NCBI GenBank assembly: GCA_043228905.1
Contig: JBHGNT010000020.1
Location: 6,448,001 to 6,512,000 of the forward strand
Direction: 5' to 3'
DNA from: Azolla caroliniana
Taxonomy: Eukaryota > Polypodiophyta
DNA length: 64,000 bases
Below, one piece after another: positions 20,500 to 34,558 of this stretch (positions are counted from its first letter, which is position 1; every line of letters begins with the position of its first letter). Made by a program: the position numbers and the translations under genes. The notes under the pieces are model-generated. The model saw only the letters and a program-made list of their open reading frames with translations. It made no database searches and was not told the DNA's origin.

Positions 20500-23400
20500 T
20501 CTTCTTATTCTTCCTCCTTCCTCTCTTTTTCACGCTTTTTGTAGAAATTCTTTATCTCCTATTGTTAGCTATAACACAGTGACCTTCTAATCGTCATATC
20601 TCCCTCACCAAAGCTTCATATTTAGAGATATAAAAAGCTAAAGGTAGCTCTCTTCACGAGCTTTCCAACCCATATTTACATAGGATATTTGGATTACAAA
20701 CGAAAGGTTTCAGACTATGTGAATAAAAAATATCCTTCATCATCATGGGTCGATGTGCACTATTGGCCACTATAATTTTTCAGTTGAGTTTGGATTCTTA
20801 TGAGAAAAAAGGATCACTGACAATGGATTGGTATAACTATACAGCTCTTTACTTTCCAATAAAACTTAAGCGAAATCCAAATACCAAAAGTATAAAGGCT
20901 TGGAGCTAATTCCTTACGAGCCTTTGTACTTCGAACAAAAAAAACAACTTGTTTAATTACCTGTAACAAATCATGATGTTAAGTGAAAGAGATAATAGAA
21001 AATATGATTAACAATTTCATTTTATGAAGACATCACATAGATCACTTGTATAATATTCGCATATCCAAGATTGTTTTTCAATTAAAATTGTGTTAGTGTA
21101 TGCACATGAATGTTGCTCAAATAATGTTAGAACACAAGAATCTTGTGTAATTTGTAGATAATCTAGGTTTCCTATTTATAGATGTTGATCATATGCCCAC
21201 ATGCTAGTGTTACTATAAGCTTGCACCTATAAATAGAAATAATGATTAATATACATTGTAAAGTTAACTAGAAGAGTTAATTCAGGTAAATTACCTCTAA
21301 TTCACTGTTCGTCATTTCTTCACGGAGTCTAATATCTCTTATCCATTCAGGAATTATAGGTAATTTACGTGATTTAGTGCCTCTTTGTTGTTTTTATCAA
21401 TATAGGAACTCTCTTTTACTTCTTGAATAAATTATGTTATGCATTCTCCTCCTATGAACTCAAAACAAAACCCTTTTACCTCAAATTATTTTGTAAGGCA
21501 TGGTCTTTGCCATATCTCCAAGTAAGAGGCCCATCTACATGGGTATTTGGCAAGTACTTAAAGAGAGTCAAATATTATTTTTTCCATTTAGAACATCCAT
21601 TCGAACAAATGGAAGTTCAATCTCATCAACAAAATGAATCATAATTACATTTGAACATAAAAAGAAGACACAAGTATGTAATTCTTTCTTTATTAAAAAC
21701 ACAAGCTCAATAACTTCCCTCTTTTCTCATGGTACTTCATTCAAAGATATTTCTTTTGAGGAAATTCACATCGACAATAAGGTCAAATGATGTATCTTCT
21801 CATGTTGTGGATGTCATGGAATTGTGTATGACCAATAGCAACAAATATCACACAACAAAGGAGATTATATTGATCATGTAGGAGATCTTAATGATGCCAT
21901 TATATCTTTAAGTTTAATGAGCATTACCTTAATAAAACTATGTCAACGATAGGTTTTTAGCCTCAATAATGTTGTTGCATCCATGATGAATATATTGTGC
22001 AACGACGCAACATGTCTATGGTTGCTAAATTGATTTCATCATGATATGTATAAAAAAGATTTCATGATATCCAAGAATCTGTAGGGTACTCGAGAACACA
22101 TCGATTGGTTTTTGCCAAGGTCAAAGATGTGGTTTCAAACCAGATCCCTCTAAGGTTTCTCATGTTATGTAGTGTCTTGATTAATCTTGTAATTATTCCA
22201 ACACTAACATATGTGGTATATACACTAACCAAGGTATTTCCAAATCTAGAAAAGTAAAAGCTTGATGTTTATTTTAGAATAATTAAACATGATATTCACT
22301 TATGTCTCAAGTGACTAAGAGAACAATATTATTAAAGCAATCATATAGTTTGGTTTTTTTCCAAAAAGAACTCCTTCCATTAATTATAAAATCCTTACAT
22401 AATACAAATCCCTATAGGGACACAATAATTCCATCTTATGTGGATGCCCACTGACTCAAGAAAGGGAGAAGACGACCATTGTTGGATGAAGGCTAGTCAT
22501 TGTCTTTCAACTCCATCGAAGCTACCCTTGATCGTATTGGCTCTTTAGAGTGGCTACAACTTCACTCCATATCTCTTGCGTTAACATTACTAGATGTGCA
22601 TTGTTTGGTTGGAGAAGACTCGTCTACACTACTCTTTCCATACAGTTCAAAGAGTTATTGGGCTAACCAATTCCAAGACGACATGGGATTTGGTAGTAAT
22701 AGAAGTTGAGTGGATATTGTCGATGGTGGGAAAAATAAACTTATTGTGCTTTTATCAGCAAAGTCATCCCCTCTTGTTGATGCTCGTACCTGTCACATGG
22801 GGCCTCCCATGATAACCAACATACTTTCCCTAATTGATTGTGCCTTGCACTTAGCATAATTGCAATAGGCGGCCAACCCCCCGTCATATTCAATGGGTCT
22901 TTGGGCATTCCCACAAAGTGTGTCAGATTGATTCTGTTCATTTGGGCACGCTACACAATTAGGAGAGCTAAGCTTCCCAAGTTGCCACGCTCCAAAGGAT
23001 AGTGCCTTATGTATTAATAGCCAATGGAACGTGGTAATTCACCTCACGTGATGTTGCAATCATATAGTTTAAATATTAGAATTTGAAATGAAGGTTCAAT
23101 ATTCTATTAGAATAGTTAGCTATCTTCTAATTTTTGTTGGCTATAATGTATCCTCGTATGAGCCTTCCCTTTGTGCTTATTAGGGACACCCCCTCATTTT
23201 CTTCTTAATCTTCACTTCTATTTCATCCACAAACGAGAATACACAAGAGGAACTAAATTATTCATCAAACTATATGGTGTGGATGGTGAATATGAAATCT
23301 CTATGTTAGGATTTTCTATATCATTGAAATCAGGTAAAAAGTGTATTTTAAAAATAAGTTGGTACACATTTTTTGTTCCAAGTTGCAAAGTTGTTGAATT

Positions 23401-25597
23401 TCTGCCATATTGGTTGAGAAAATATAAGAACATGTAAAAGTACAAAAAACACTTAAACCTCCTCAACATTATCCCAATCATATATATTTTCCAATGCATG
23501 TCTATTCGATAATAAATGATTATATGTGCTTTACGAATTATAATAATAAAGCTATATATGTAGACATACATATCAATTGGGAATCCAATTCAACCGTCAA
23601 TGAAACAAAAATATCTTCTAAAGTTGTACTTAGTTAAATATACTAACTGCTTGAAGGACAATTTGATAATATGTCATGATAGTATCCAATTAGTCAAATG
23701 ATATTATCTCATTCAAGGTACTTCAGAGACACCCATAAAGATATACTACTAATCACATCTCTCAAAGCCTCATAAATGTAGACATCAAGAATTTTAACTT
23801 TCAAGAAGACTTTGTAAAGCTATACAATTTTATATTATGGATTTTATATTTACTCAGAGGTATCACTATCAAGGATAGCCTGCTAATCCACAGTAGTGCT
23901 CACATTAGAATGGCACACTCAATTGCTATTAGGCCTCATTTATAAATTCATTAATAACTCACTTTATATATGGTGAATTTAAAATAGTGTGAATGAAAAA
24001 ATATAAAAGCATATGAATTTATTTGTTGTATTGAATATAGTTTAGGAAAATAAATATAAAATGAATAAAAAATGTGTTATTCAATAGATTTCAAATATAA
24101 GAATAGGTGTATTATATCACATTGTCTTTGCATGTGGTGTCTTGTTTAACCACTAAATTGATAGAGATGTTCTTTATTCTTCGACTAATTGATCCATACA
24201 TAGGGTTCATGCTCCCCACAAAGGTCCTTCTTTAAACATTTTGGGTTGGCTCCTAATGAATATAGTAATTTCTCATTTCATTTCAACCTTTTCGATCAGT
24301 TCAAATGCAACATTAAGAATAAGTTTTCTCATCATTTGAAATATGCATCCCTCTCAATTGGAACGACAAAACATGCAATTTCTCATTTCGTCTCAACCTT
24401 TTCAATCATTTAAAATACAACATTAAGAATAAGATTCTCATCATTTGAAATATGCATCCCTCTCAATTGGAACGACTAAATATGCAATTTCTCATTGCGT
24501 CTCAACATTTTCTATTAGTTCAAATGCAACATTTAGAATAAGATTTCTCATCATTTGAAATATGAATCCCTCCCAATTTGGAATGACATATCACACAATG
24601 AGTGAATGAAGATTATCAAACTTCTTTCACATTTCACAATGGGTATATTGGGGAATCCAACCATCATGTCATTGTTATTTTAGTGTTCTAAGTATTTAAC
24701 AACTTGAATAGAGAAAGTGTGTGCATCAAGGTGATGTTGAACGATGCTAACGGTTAGGGACTCAAACATCAACAAGACAAAACCCTTTTATTCAAGAAAG
24801 TTCTAGATGAAGTCTATCAACTTTTATATTTGTCATCATCTCTCAAAGCAACGTAAAAGGACTTGTCACATATATTACACACCCGCCTCCACATAGCCAA
24901 GTCGTTCGAGTGATCTCAACTCGTGAAACCATTCATTCGTGACTAGTCATACCAAACTTGCAACATAGGAGATCGATCAACAATGAAAAACTTCAAATTT
25001 GTATTGAGAACACTTGAATGTTCCCACAATTTCAAAGGACTTAGTATGAACGAGACAAACTATGCATGAAGGCATGAAAGCCCAACTCAATAGTTACCAA
25101 GTGCATTCATCAAAGACCTAAGTACAAGGGCCAATTTATCAATTGTAGAAGAAGAGAAAATTATGTGTTTATTCTTGATAAAAGTGTGGGGAAATCAGCG
25201 AAAAGAAAAATAATGTACATTTGACATCAGAATATGGCTTAAAATGATAAGCCATAGCAACTTGCAAAGTTGTAGAAAATGCAAACAAGATGAGTTGCTT
25301 CAAGGGAAATGGGATGAGTTGTGTGTGTGACGAAAGCATGCAAATTTGGGAAGCAACATTGATATCAATTTACGAAGGCTTGGAACATGAGTATTTGTCT
25401 CCTAGATGACATCCACTCGGATGTATGGGGATCACACAAACCATAACACTCCATGGAAGTAGGTACTACTCTGCCTTCATTCACAACCACTATCAACACA
25501 TATGGGTCGAATGATGCATGCGCAGAGTGAAGTATTAGCCTACAAATAATGTAAAAACTCTTATGGAGAAACAACCTTATCAAAAGAGTCATTATCT
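20500..25597. other. AT-rich gene-free region
   Basis: About 5 kb with many stops in all frames and no recognisable protein. 22350-22440 (ACTCCTTCCATTAATTATAA...ATACAAATCCC) resembles a decayed LINE 3' tail. 24267-24600 is a tandem repeat. The rest is unassigned ancient repeat or intergenic DNA. Confidence 0.5.
24267..24600 (+). repeat. Tandem repeat, about 110 bp x 3
   Basis: Copies start at 24267, 24377 and 24486, each opening AATTTCTCATT and carrying CATCATTTGAAATATG and CCCTC(T/C)CAATT. The third copy is the most diverged. Confidence 0.85.
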
Positions 25598-25912
25598 TGT
25601 TGGGATAAAAGTCCCACTCTGCCCACATAGTATCCTCAATGTGAACACTCAGTTAACCTAACTATAACAGTAGGTAACAGACTCTTGTAAAGACAATTCA
25701 GTGGGTAATGTAAACTTGTGTCTCTTGAGCAAAGTCTCTCTCTCTCTATAATTGTCATGTTCAGTCTCTGAGTTGCACACATAATATGATTCCTCCTCAC
25801 TTGAAGTACGTTGTTGTTTTGCTTGATCCAAATACAAGATCCTATTTGCTTCCCTGCATTAAGCCAACTCACCAATTGCATCAACCGGCTAAGACGCACA
25901 CAATGTCCTTCA
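25598..25912 (+). repeat. Element C 5' LTR
   Basis: TGTTGGGATAAAAG...CCTTCA, 315 bp. The first 80 bp align with 53046-53125. Followed after two bases by a primer site TAGTATCAGAGC (25915-25926), one base from the initiator-Met site. Confidence 0.85.
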
Positions 25913-26619
25913 ACTAGTATCAGAGCTTGAAGGGTTCAATAACAACAACAACATAGGGAGAAAGAATTGACTGAAGGAAAGAACCAGGCTAGAAATCTCA
26001 CTTCCAGCAAAAGATGGCATTGATATCCGGCACAGGCATGGAAATCGGGAAGTTTGATGGCAAAAACTTCCCGATGTGGAAGGAGATGATGCAAAAACCT
26101 ATCATTTGGCGTCAAGTTGAGGCAATTCAACACAACACTAGGCCGACCTCAATGATAGCATAGGAATGGCGATATCTGATGATGTTCAATGGGATTATCC
26201 ATTGATGACTCTACAGAAGCCCACTTCTCGGTAGAAACAGCTCAGAGAGCATGCCGAAGCCAAAGTTGGCCGAAGAGGAGAATTAACAGACAACGGTCCA
26301 AGTCACGGTCAGGCAAACCGAACGCCTTCTGCACACACTACAGAAAGGCCGACCAGAACATCGACAATTTCTTGGTCAGTAAAAAAGAGGAAATGGAAGA
26401 AAACCCAATTGGAATCTAGGATCTTTTGAATCAGCAATCAAGCTAATGTTATCGAATGCCGATCGGGAGAAGTCCTTTCCTTGGAAGGCTCATCGACTAG
26501 TGAGATCCTGTACAACGCACAAGATGCATTGACGTGGTTTCTCGATTCGGGAACCACGTTCCATGTGACCCCCTACAACGAATGGTTCTCAAACTATTTG
26601 GCCAGAGTTAACGCCACAC

Positions 26620-27180
26620 TGGCACGACCCAATGACATATACTTAGTTGGGGGGATTGAACCAACAACCTCACTTCAACAAGACATCATGCTTAACCATT
26701 TGAATATGAGCACTCACTTCAACAAGACATCATGCTTAACAATTTGGATATGAGCATGTATTTGTATATAATATTTTAGTACTATATATTCTAGCATATA
26801 GTACATTCCAGAATATTCTCGTCTTTAGTATATTCGAGAAATATTCTATGGTGTATTCTAAACATGTATATTCTAAGGATATTTGTCGAGTATATTCTAG
26901 AGATATTTGTTGAGTATATTCTAGAGATATTCAATCTCAAAACTTGTATAAATACTTGTAACCTCCTTGGTTCCTTACGAGGGATTCAATGCCAGTCATT
27001 GATACATGAATCTAGTATTCTCTTTTCATTCCATCTTGTCTTGTTCTTAATCTCTGTCTTCATGTTCTTGTGTCATTCCTAGCTTCTTAAGTTCCACATT
27101 CTTAGCCCCATCATCTGTGCTTCGCCATAGTCTACGGTTGGTGTGTACATGACACACACTCCGTCTAGGCAATGGGCAAA
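26620..27180 (+). repeat. LTR-like insert in element C
   Basis: About 560 bp of non-coding DNA splits the protease from GNGQKCRI. It carries a tRNA-like module at its left side, a 24-bp tandem unit (TATATTCTAGAGATATTTGT type, 26875-26936), TATAAATACTTG (about 26947) and a pyrimidine-rich right part. The layout resembles 19071-19476. Exact ends and target duplication could not be fixed. Confidence 0.45.
26644..26710 (-). other. tRNA-like module
   Basis: Minus strand: CTCATATTCAAATGGTTAAGC (A-box like), then GTTGTTGGTTCAATCCCCCC (B-box like). A 45-bp duplication of the A-box half follows at 26713-26757. No acceptor stem. Confidence 0.5.
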
Positions 27181-28812
27181 AATGTAGAATCGTTGGAATT
27201 GGCGAGGTCCCAATTTAATTGCCGAATGGCAATTTGATCATCCTGCACTATGTTTGGCACGTACCCGAACTGAAAAGGAGTCTGGTCTCCATTGACATGC
27301 TAGGCGAAGATGGGTACAGGATGACATTAAGTGAATCCTCATGGCAGGTTACTAGAGGAAACCTCAAAATGGACCATGGTGGAAAGTACAACATATTGTA
27401 CTCGCTTATAGTGATAAGTCCGGAGGGATCACTATGTGTAGACGAATTGCCAAATGCAATGCTATGGCATGGCCGACTTGGTCATATATCACAGGTTGGA
27501 TTAGATCAACTATCGGCAATCAACTACTTACCAAAAGTTCAGGCCAAAATGAATGACTGCTAGCATTGTCAATACGGGAAACAAACCCGAATTCTGCACA
27601 CAATCCATTATGAGACAATACAACAACCCCTCGAACTAGTCCACACTGATATTGGCGGGCTGAGGCCCAAAAGATTACTAGGAGGCTTCCAATACTTCAT
27701 CACATGTGTTGATGATTGTACACGGAAATTTTGGGCTTACTTGATTAAGTTCAAATATGAAGAGCTTGAAATTTTCGCATGGTGGTTAACCAAAGTCGAA
27801 AACAAATCTGGCCATAAAGTGAAGACATTGAGTTCTAACAATGGAGGTGAATACACCTCCGAAGCCTTTGAAAAGTACCTGTTCGACAAGGGGATCCAGA
27901 ATCAGAAAATAATTCCCTATACCCCGATGTAGAACGGTTTAGCAAAACGGATGAACCGGACCATCCAGGAGAGGGTGATGGCAATGCTCCAGCAAGCCGG
28001 ACTGAAGCTGAAGTTCTAGCCCAAGGCACTACAGAAGGTAGTATACCTGATAAATTTGTCGTTGTCGAAAGCAATCGGGCTCAAGGTGCCCTACGCACTA
28101 TGGTCAGGAAGATAGTTGACCTATGATCGGCTTTGTATATTCAAATCCAAAGCCTATGCATTCATTCCAAGGGAGAAAAGCACCAAGCTGGCACCCCATT
28201 CCACAGAGTGTATATTTCTCAGTTATGGAACTGATGGGGAATTCGGATACCAGCTATGGGATCTACAGAACCAGAAATTGATCCGGGCAGAAAAATCACT
28301 TTCGATCTTTTGGATAGAGAATCTAAAGAAGACACACTAATCGCCGAATACGAATAGTTATCCAGTGAAATGCCGAACACAATTTGGCCAGCAACAACAA
28401 CCCCCCAGTCGAACCCAAATCGGTGAAAGGTCCAAAAGACGACTCTGAATCAACTAGGATGTCAAACGCCCGACCAAAACCGGCTAAGGCACCAGCTAAC
28501 TAGCCAACTCCTGAAGAAGAAGGTGATTCGACACCAAGGCACGATAATTTTTGTAGCAGATCCCCATCACCATCTCCTTCACATAAAGGTTCACAACATG
28601 TCTATCACACATCTAAGATGATTGAAGAATCTGAACCAAATCAATCGGCACCAAGGAGATCCGAATGAGTCCGAAGGTCGACAAAGTTTTATACGTGGGG
28701 CCTAGAGTACGTCAACTATATGGACGTAGGTAAACCTAGCTCCTACGAAGAAGCAATAGACGCGCAAGACGCCAAAACATGGATACAAGCCATGAGATCC
28801 AAGATGAACTTG

Positions 28813-29272
28813 TGTTGAGAATCAAGTTCAACATAGCACAACTTGTGAACACACCTTTTGAGAATCTATGCTTACTCAAAGGTCAAGAGTCATACCACTA
28901 CTCTCTACACATTAACTATGTGTCCTAGAATCATATTCTATGACACATAACTAATGAGTTACATATTCCCCATGACTATGAGTCTTCACATTCCCCAAGA
29001 GAGAGTAGTTGTTGTAGTTAGTTAATGAAGAGAGAGGGTGACTATATATAAAGCACCCTTCTACTTTATACTAAGTCGGTTGTGACTCCTTGTAATGCTA
29101 CATTTTTGTATTTCATATTCTCCTTGTGAATATACATCTTCTTCTTCTTGAGTATTTTGTTTCCATTCTATCTATCCATCTTGTGTCTTCTCTTCTCTTC
29201 TCTATTTCCTCTCACACATACACATAACACATATCTCTTCCGCTACACAAGAATCATACCCGATTCTTTACA
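28813..29272 (+). repeat. Element D 5' LTR
   Basis: TG...CA ends, 460 bp; TATATAAAGCACC at about 29044-29056. A near copy lies at 34559-35022. Confidence 0.93.
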
Positions 29273-29439
29273 TGGTATCGGAGCGATTTGGTAGCTCGAT
29301 CTAGCCCACTCACCTCATCGTGATCGTGTGTTGTGCTTTACGCCCATGTTCAAGAAGACCCAACTCATTGCTATCGTAGTACCACTACATAGCTCATGTT
29401 CGAGAGAGAAGGAAAAGAAGAGAGGAAGCTTAATCGACA

Positions 29440-31064
29440 ATGAATACTCAAATGGGGAGTGCTCTCCCTAGCGAGAAGTTGGACTGAAATAACTTCGCAT
29501 CTTGGGAGTACAAGATGCACCAATACCATGTCGGCCAAGGCTATTGGGGTTACATCAAAGGAGCACAAGAAAACCAACCTGACCCGAAAGACGCCGACTA
29601 CACAACATGGGACCAAGCAGCAAGCCGAGTGATGTATTGCTTGGCAACATCTGTTCACGACCACATGCTTGGCTACATTTGAGAAGCCGAGACGCCGAAG
29701 GAAGCGTGGGAGAATCTACAAAAGATTTTTGCCACCAACACGATCACGAGAAAACTTCAACTCCACCAAGAGTTCAACAACATCCAACAACGGGATATGT
29801 CCATCACAAGCTACACCTTGAAGATCAAGGAGCTTTGTGATGCACGCGGCTCGATAAGCGTCAATGTGGGGGATGACGAAATGATGCAAATATGCCTCGG
29901 CGGCCTTGCACGATGTGGACCACCGTACTAGCACAAGAGAATCCTCCCTTCTTCTTCGATCTTCAATCCATGTTGTTGGTCGAAGAAAATCATGTTCGAA
30001 CAAGGAGCAACGTCTCGGAAGGCCACATGCTCTACACGCATTTGGATGGAGGAAGAGGACGCGGTCTGCAAGAAGAGGCCGATTCGGCCAAGGACGAGGC
30101 AGACGAGGCCCGATTTACGAAAACAACTCTCAATTACGGCAACAAGATGGAGGCCATCGAGGAACCTTCGGAAGAAGGGGAAGCCACCATTATGGTTTGA
30201 GCCGACAAACCTCAATTGAATGCGGATATTGCGGCAAAGTCAGCCACCGCGAAGAAAAGTGCCGAAAGAAGATGCATGAGTCGACTTCCACTAGTCGACA
30301 ACTCACCAATTACGCCGCCAACTCCGAGTACAATGACTATGGTGGATTATTCATAATGAGACAAAGAGCGAATTCTATGTTGGGCTCTACTTCTACTAGT
30401 GCCTCCGGTTCGGAAGATGTATGGTTCGTCGATTCCGGTGCTTCGAATCATATGACGTCTCATCAAGATTGGTTCTGAGAACTTCAAGAGCCGGACCGAC
30501 CCGGCAATGTTGAAACTAGAGACAACACTATGCATCCGATTCGACACATCGGCAATGTCCCATTCGGAAAAAGAAGGTAATCAAAATTTTATTAAAAATG
30601 TATTGCATGTACCAACCATTACGAAGAATTTGGTCTCCGTCGGCCAAATTGTTGAGCAAGGGATGCAAGTATGATTTAATCAAGGTGGTTGCTTCATCGA
30701 AAAAGAGGGCCAATTCATCGCTCGTGGACGAAGAGAGGGCCGAATGTTCATTCTCGACTTGCATGAGATGAAATTGTCCATGTTCGCAAAGGGCACGAAA
30801 GTTGATTCCAACATAGAGTTATGGCACAAGCAAATTGGCCATATCAACCTCCAAAAGCTCAAGGCAATGCAATCGAAAGGAATCGTCATCGTGCTCCCAA
30901 CATTCATGGAGAAAGAGATTAAAGGCGTGTGTGCCGCTTGCCGATTCAGCAAGCAACATCGGCACCCATTTCCAAAGGAGCGGAACGTGAGCAAAGGCAT
31001 ACTCGACGTAATTCATTCCAATGTATGGGGTTCGGCTCAGACGGCTACATTCGACGGATGCTGA
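29440..31064 (+). pseudogene. Element D gag, protease, start of integrase
   Basis: Starts MNTQMGSALPSEKLD, immediately followed by TGA where element H has Arg (EKLDRSNYASW). Gag has MHQYHVGQGYWGYI and a zinc knuckle CGYCGKVSHREEKC (about 30220-30262). The protease has WFVDSGASNHMTSH. GAG-pre-integrase has ELWHKQIGHINLQKLKAM, and integrase starts IHSNVWGSAQTATFDGC, where Asp of HSD is Asn. There are frameshifts near 29905 and 30200 and several stops. Interrupted by S2. Confidence 0.88.
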
Positions 31065-31351
31065 TGACAGGAACTACACACTCCGATGAACAATGCTCGG
31101 CCACAACCGAGCTTAGAATTTAAAACAAAAACCACACACATAGAAAACGGGGAATGAATGCACGACACAATGGAGAGAAGAGTACAGAAGATGTTTACGT
31201 GGAAAACCCAAACACGGGAAAAACCACAAAAGTCCACTGACTGCTAACTATCACTATGTAACAATATACAATAGATGAACACAGAGGCAACGACCTCTTG
31301 TTCACTGTCTTCGCCACAGGCGGCAGTTACAACAGAGATACGAACTCTTCA

Positions 31352-31384
<33 letters not shown>

Positions 31385-31850
31385 GTAGACTGTTGCGCTC
31401 TAATCTTTTTGCCAACAAGAATGATAACACCCCACATATACTAAGTTTTCCCTAAGTCATATTTATACTAATATGACTTTTCAGCTATTTACAAATATAG
31501 CCTCGATGGACTCTCAGAAAACATATTTATGAATATGTCCCTTCATCCGGTGAGCACTCCTCACCGGGACTGCATCATCTGGCGCTTGCCGGGCACACGT
31601 CATCCGGTTCCCACCGGGTCTTCCATTGTCGGGTACTCCACATCCGGTTCTCACCGGGTCTTCACCATCCGGCTCTTGCCGAGTACTCGTCATCCGGTTC
31701 TCACTGGGTCTTCCGTAGCTGGGTACTCGTCATCTGGTTCTCATTGGGTCTTCCGTAGCCGGGTACTCGTCATCCGGATTCGGCCTCGGCCGAGTTTCTC
31801 ATCAATACTGCTCTTCTCACTTCCCATCCGGAGGGACCTGTTTCCTAACA
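31065..31850 (-). repeat. Solo LTR S2 in element D
   Basis: Minus strand: TGTTAGGAAACAGG...AGTTCCTGTCA. Target duplication GCTGA/GCCGA (31060-31064 and 31851-31855) in integrase, where the reading continues FDGC then RYYVTFIDDF. It holds about five degenerate minisatellite units (31560-31780) related to those of S1. Confidence 0.9.
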
Positions 31851-34546
31851 GCCGATACTACGTGACCTTCATCGACGACTTCTCTAAGCAGACCTAGATC
31901 TACCCCATGCGGCAAAAGAGCGAAGTGTTTAGACACTTCCAAAAATTTAAGAATGAAGTTGAGAAAGCCACGGGCCGACGTGTATGATGTCTTCGGTTGG
32001 ATGGAGGCAAGGAGTACTTCTCCAACGAATTTTCAGCTTTTCTACAGAAAGAAGGAATTCGGCGAGAGTTTTCATGTAGACATATGCCACAACAAAATGG
32101 AGTCGCCGAACAAAAGAGTCAGCACATCCTCGAAGTAGCACGGGACATGATGAACGAAAAGCACCTACCGAAGTCATACTGGGCAGAAGCGGCTAACACA
32201 GTCATATACCTCATGAATCGGTGTACGACATCGGGTGTGCACGAACTTACTCCACACAAGAAGTTTTTCGGGAAGAAGCCGAATCTATCACATGTTCGGA
32301 TATTCGGCTCCATTGCATATGTGCACATCCCCGAAGAGAAGCGACAAAAGCTTAACCCGAAGTTGGAGAAATGTATGATACTCACTGGAGCAAAAGGGGT
32401 ACAAGTGCTATAACCCCTGTACTCAGAAGGGTCGAGTAAGTCAAGACGTCGTTTTCGACGAGTCCACATCTTGGTACGCACCAGAGACAACTTCGACTTT
32501 GATTCCGCTCGACCAAAAAACCGTTGAAATAGAGATAGAAGTCGATGATCGGCTCACACGCATGTTCAAAGAAAGTCCGATTACGACAAGGCTTAGTGGG
32601 CCACAAGAGCCCCCGAGTGATCAAAGCACATCTCGGCCGAGGCCGAAGCTAGACAAAGGGAAGGCGAAAATGCTGTAGTATGAAGATGATCACTTTGATG
32701 GCAACAAATCGACTCACTCCCTTGATAGTGAGTTTGAAGGCCTTGACATCTGTACAAATGGAGCAAAGAAAGCCTTAGTATCCGCAAACGAGAAGCTCTG
32801 CCGATCCACCCGTGAAAAGAACCCCGTAAGCCGATTCGGCGACAACAATTATATGGCGTACCATTATGCCTTTATGATGAAGGTAGCAATAGTACGAGAG
32901 CCGGAAACCTTTTCTAAAGTCGTGAAGGACCCGCGATGGGTCGAAGCAGTGAACGAGGAGATGCAGACACTTTGCAAGAACGAAACATGGGATCTCATTC
33001 CCGACTCACCGCACAAGAAGGCGATCGGTTGCAGATGGATCTACAAGATGAAGTGTAACGTCGACGGCTCCATAAACCACCACAAAGCTCAACTCGTAGC
33101 GAAAGGATACGCACAAACACATGGAGTCGACTATGAAGAGACATTTGCCCCGATGGCAAACATGATGACTATGCGGACCATAATTGCACTCGCAGCGGCG
33201 AAAGGGTGGCACCTCCATCTGATGGACGTAAAGAACGCCTTTCTTCAGGGCGAATTAGAAGAGGAGGTATACATGGTACAACCACCCTGCTTCGAATCGC
33301 GTACTCATCCTAAAGTCGTGTGCCGACTCAAGAAGCCACTCTACGGCCTCAAGCAAACACCGTGTGCTTGGCATTCAAAGATTACGCAATATCTTCATCA
33401 AATCGGCTTTCGAATGTTGAAATCCGACAACTCCCTCTACGTACAACACGACTCTATAAGCCTAATTGTCATCATCCTCTACGTGAGTGATCTGGTTATT
33501 GGAGGTGAGCATTTAGTTGACATCAACAAGGTGAAGTCCCTCCTCTCCAAAAAATTCGAGATGACGGACATGAAGGAGCTTCATTACTTCCTAGGCATTG
33601 AGGTAATTCAAACTTCGGCCGGCATAATGATCTCCTAACGGCACTACATCCTCACCTTGTTATACAATTTCAGGATGACTCGGTGTAAATCCGTGGCAAC
33701 CCCTCTCGATCGAAACCTCAAATTGGATGTCAACTCCAGCACGGAAGGGTTTGAGTCGACCCAATATCGTCAACTAATCGGGAGCCTCATCTATCTCACT
33801 ATCACTCGACCCGACCTTAGCTATCCAATCGGAATCCTTAGCCAATTCATGCAAACTCCGCGAGATATCCATTTCGATTGTCCTAAGCGAGTATTACGAT
33901 ACGTGAGCAGCACAATGGATTATGGCATTCTCTACGCATCGGCCACACCAATTCGACTCGAAGGGTACACGGATGCTGACTGGGCTGGCTACAAAGCCGA
34001 TCGACGATCGACCTCCGGATTTGTCTTCTTGCTCGGTAGCGGAGCAATATCTTGGAGTAGTAAGAAGCAACCTACTGTCACACTTTCGAGTACGAAGGCC
34101 CAATACAGCAACCGTAGCTTCATGTGAAGTCGTATGGCTCAAGAGGATTTTAAAGGATCTGGGCGTTCCCATCAAGGATTCAACTCCCCTTTATTGCGAC
34201 AACATGAGTAGTATTTATCGGGCTCGAAACCTAGTGTTCCACGCACGCACAAGGCATAATGAAGTACATTATCACTTCATTTGAGAGTGTGTTCAGGCTA
34301 GAGATATCGATGTTCTACACATCAACACAAATCATCAAACAACCGACATCTTCACGAAAGCCCTTGGAGCCAATAAGCTTCGGCAATTCATGTCAGACCT
34401 TGGATTGATGATCCTTGACTTGCCAAGCTTCAGGGGGAGTTCAAGTGAGAACCGGATACTGTCTGAACCGGGCACGAGCCGAAGATCGTCCGAACCGGAT
34501 ACCACCCGAAGCGGGCATCAATCAAAAGGAACCAACCCGAGTTGAG
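31851..34546 (+). pseudogene. Element D integrase, RT, RNase H remnant
   Basis: Continues YYVTFIDDFSKQ, then GGKEYFSNEFSAFLQKEGIR, QQNGVAEQKSQ (Glu retained), and the long RT frame 32853-33638 ([27 protein letters not shown]). The polymerase box reads YVSDL instead of YVDDL, removing a catalytic Asp. RNase H and terminus: YTDADWAGYKADRRSTSGF, TRHNEVHYHF, ending SKGTNPS and TGA. Frameshifts near 31985, 32400 and 34100. Unlike element H there is no long C-terminal extension. Confidence 0.9.
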
Positions 34547-34558
34547 CTTGAGGGGGCG

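Larger units (their letters stand above)
26014..28812 (+). pseudogene. Element C gag, protease, integrase remnant
   Basis: Starts MALISGTGMEIGKFDGKNF, then gag is mostly deleted. The zinc knuckle is degraded (FCTHYRKADQN). Protease WFLDSGTTFHVTP is near 26541-26580, after which an LTR-like insert intervenes. Coding resumes at about 27185 with GNGQKCRIVGIGEVP, the pre-integrase WHGRLGHIS, and integrase HTDIGG. The second catalytic Asp is Asn (SSNNGGEY) and the third residue Glu is Lys (NGLAKRMNRT), so this integrase is dead. It ends in the RT N-terminus (ATKTWIQAMRSKMN) at the element D target site. Several TAG/TGA stops. Confidence 0.85.
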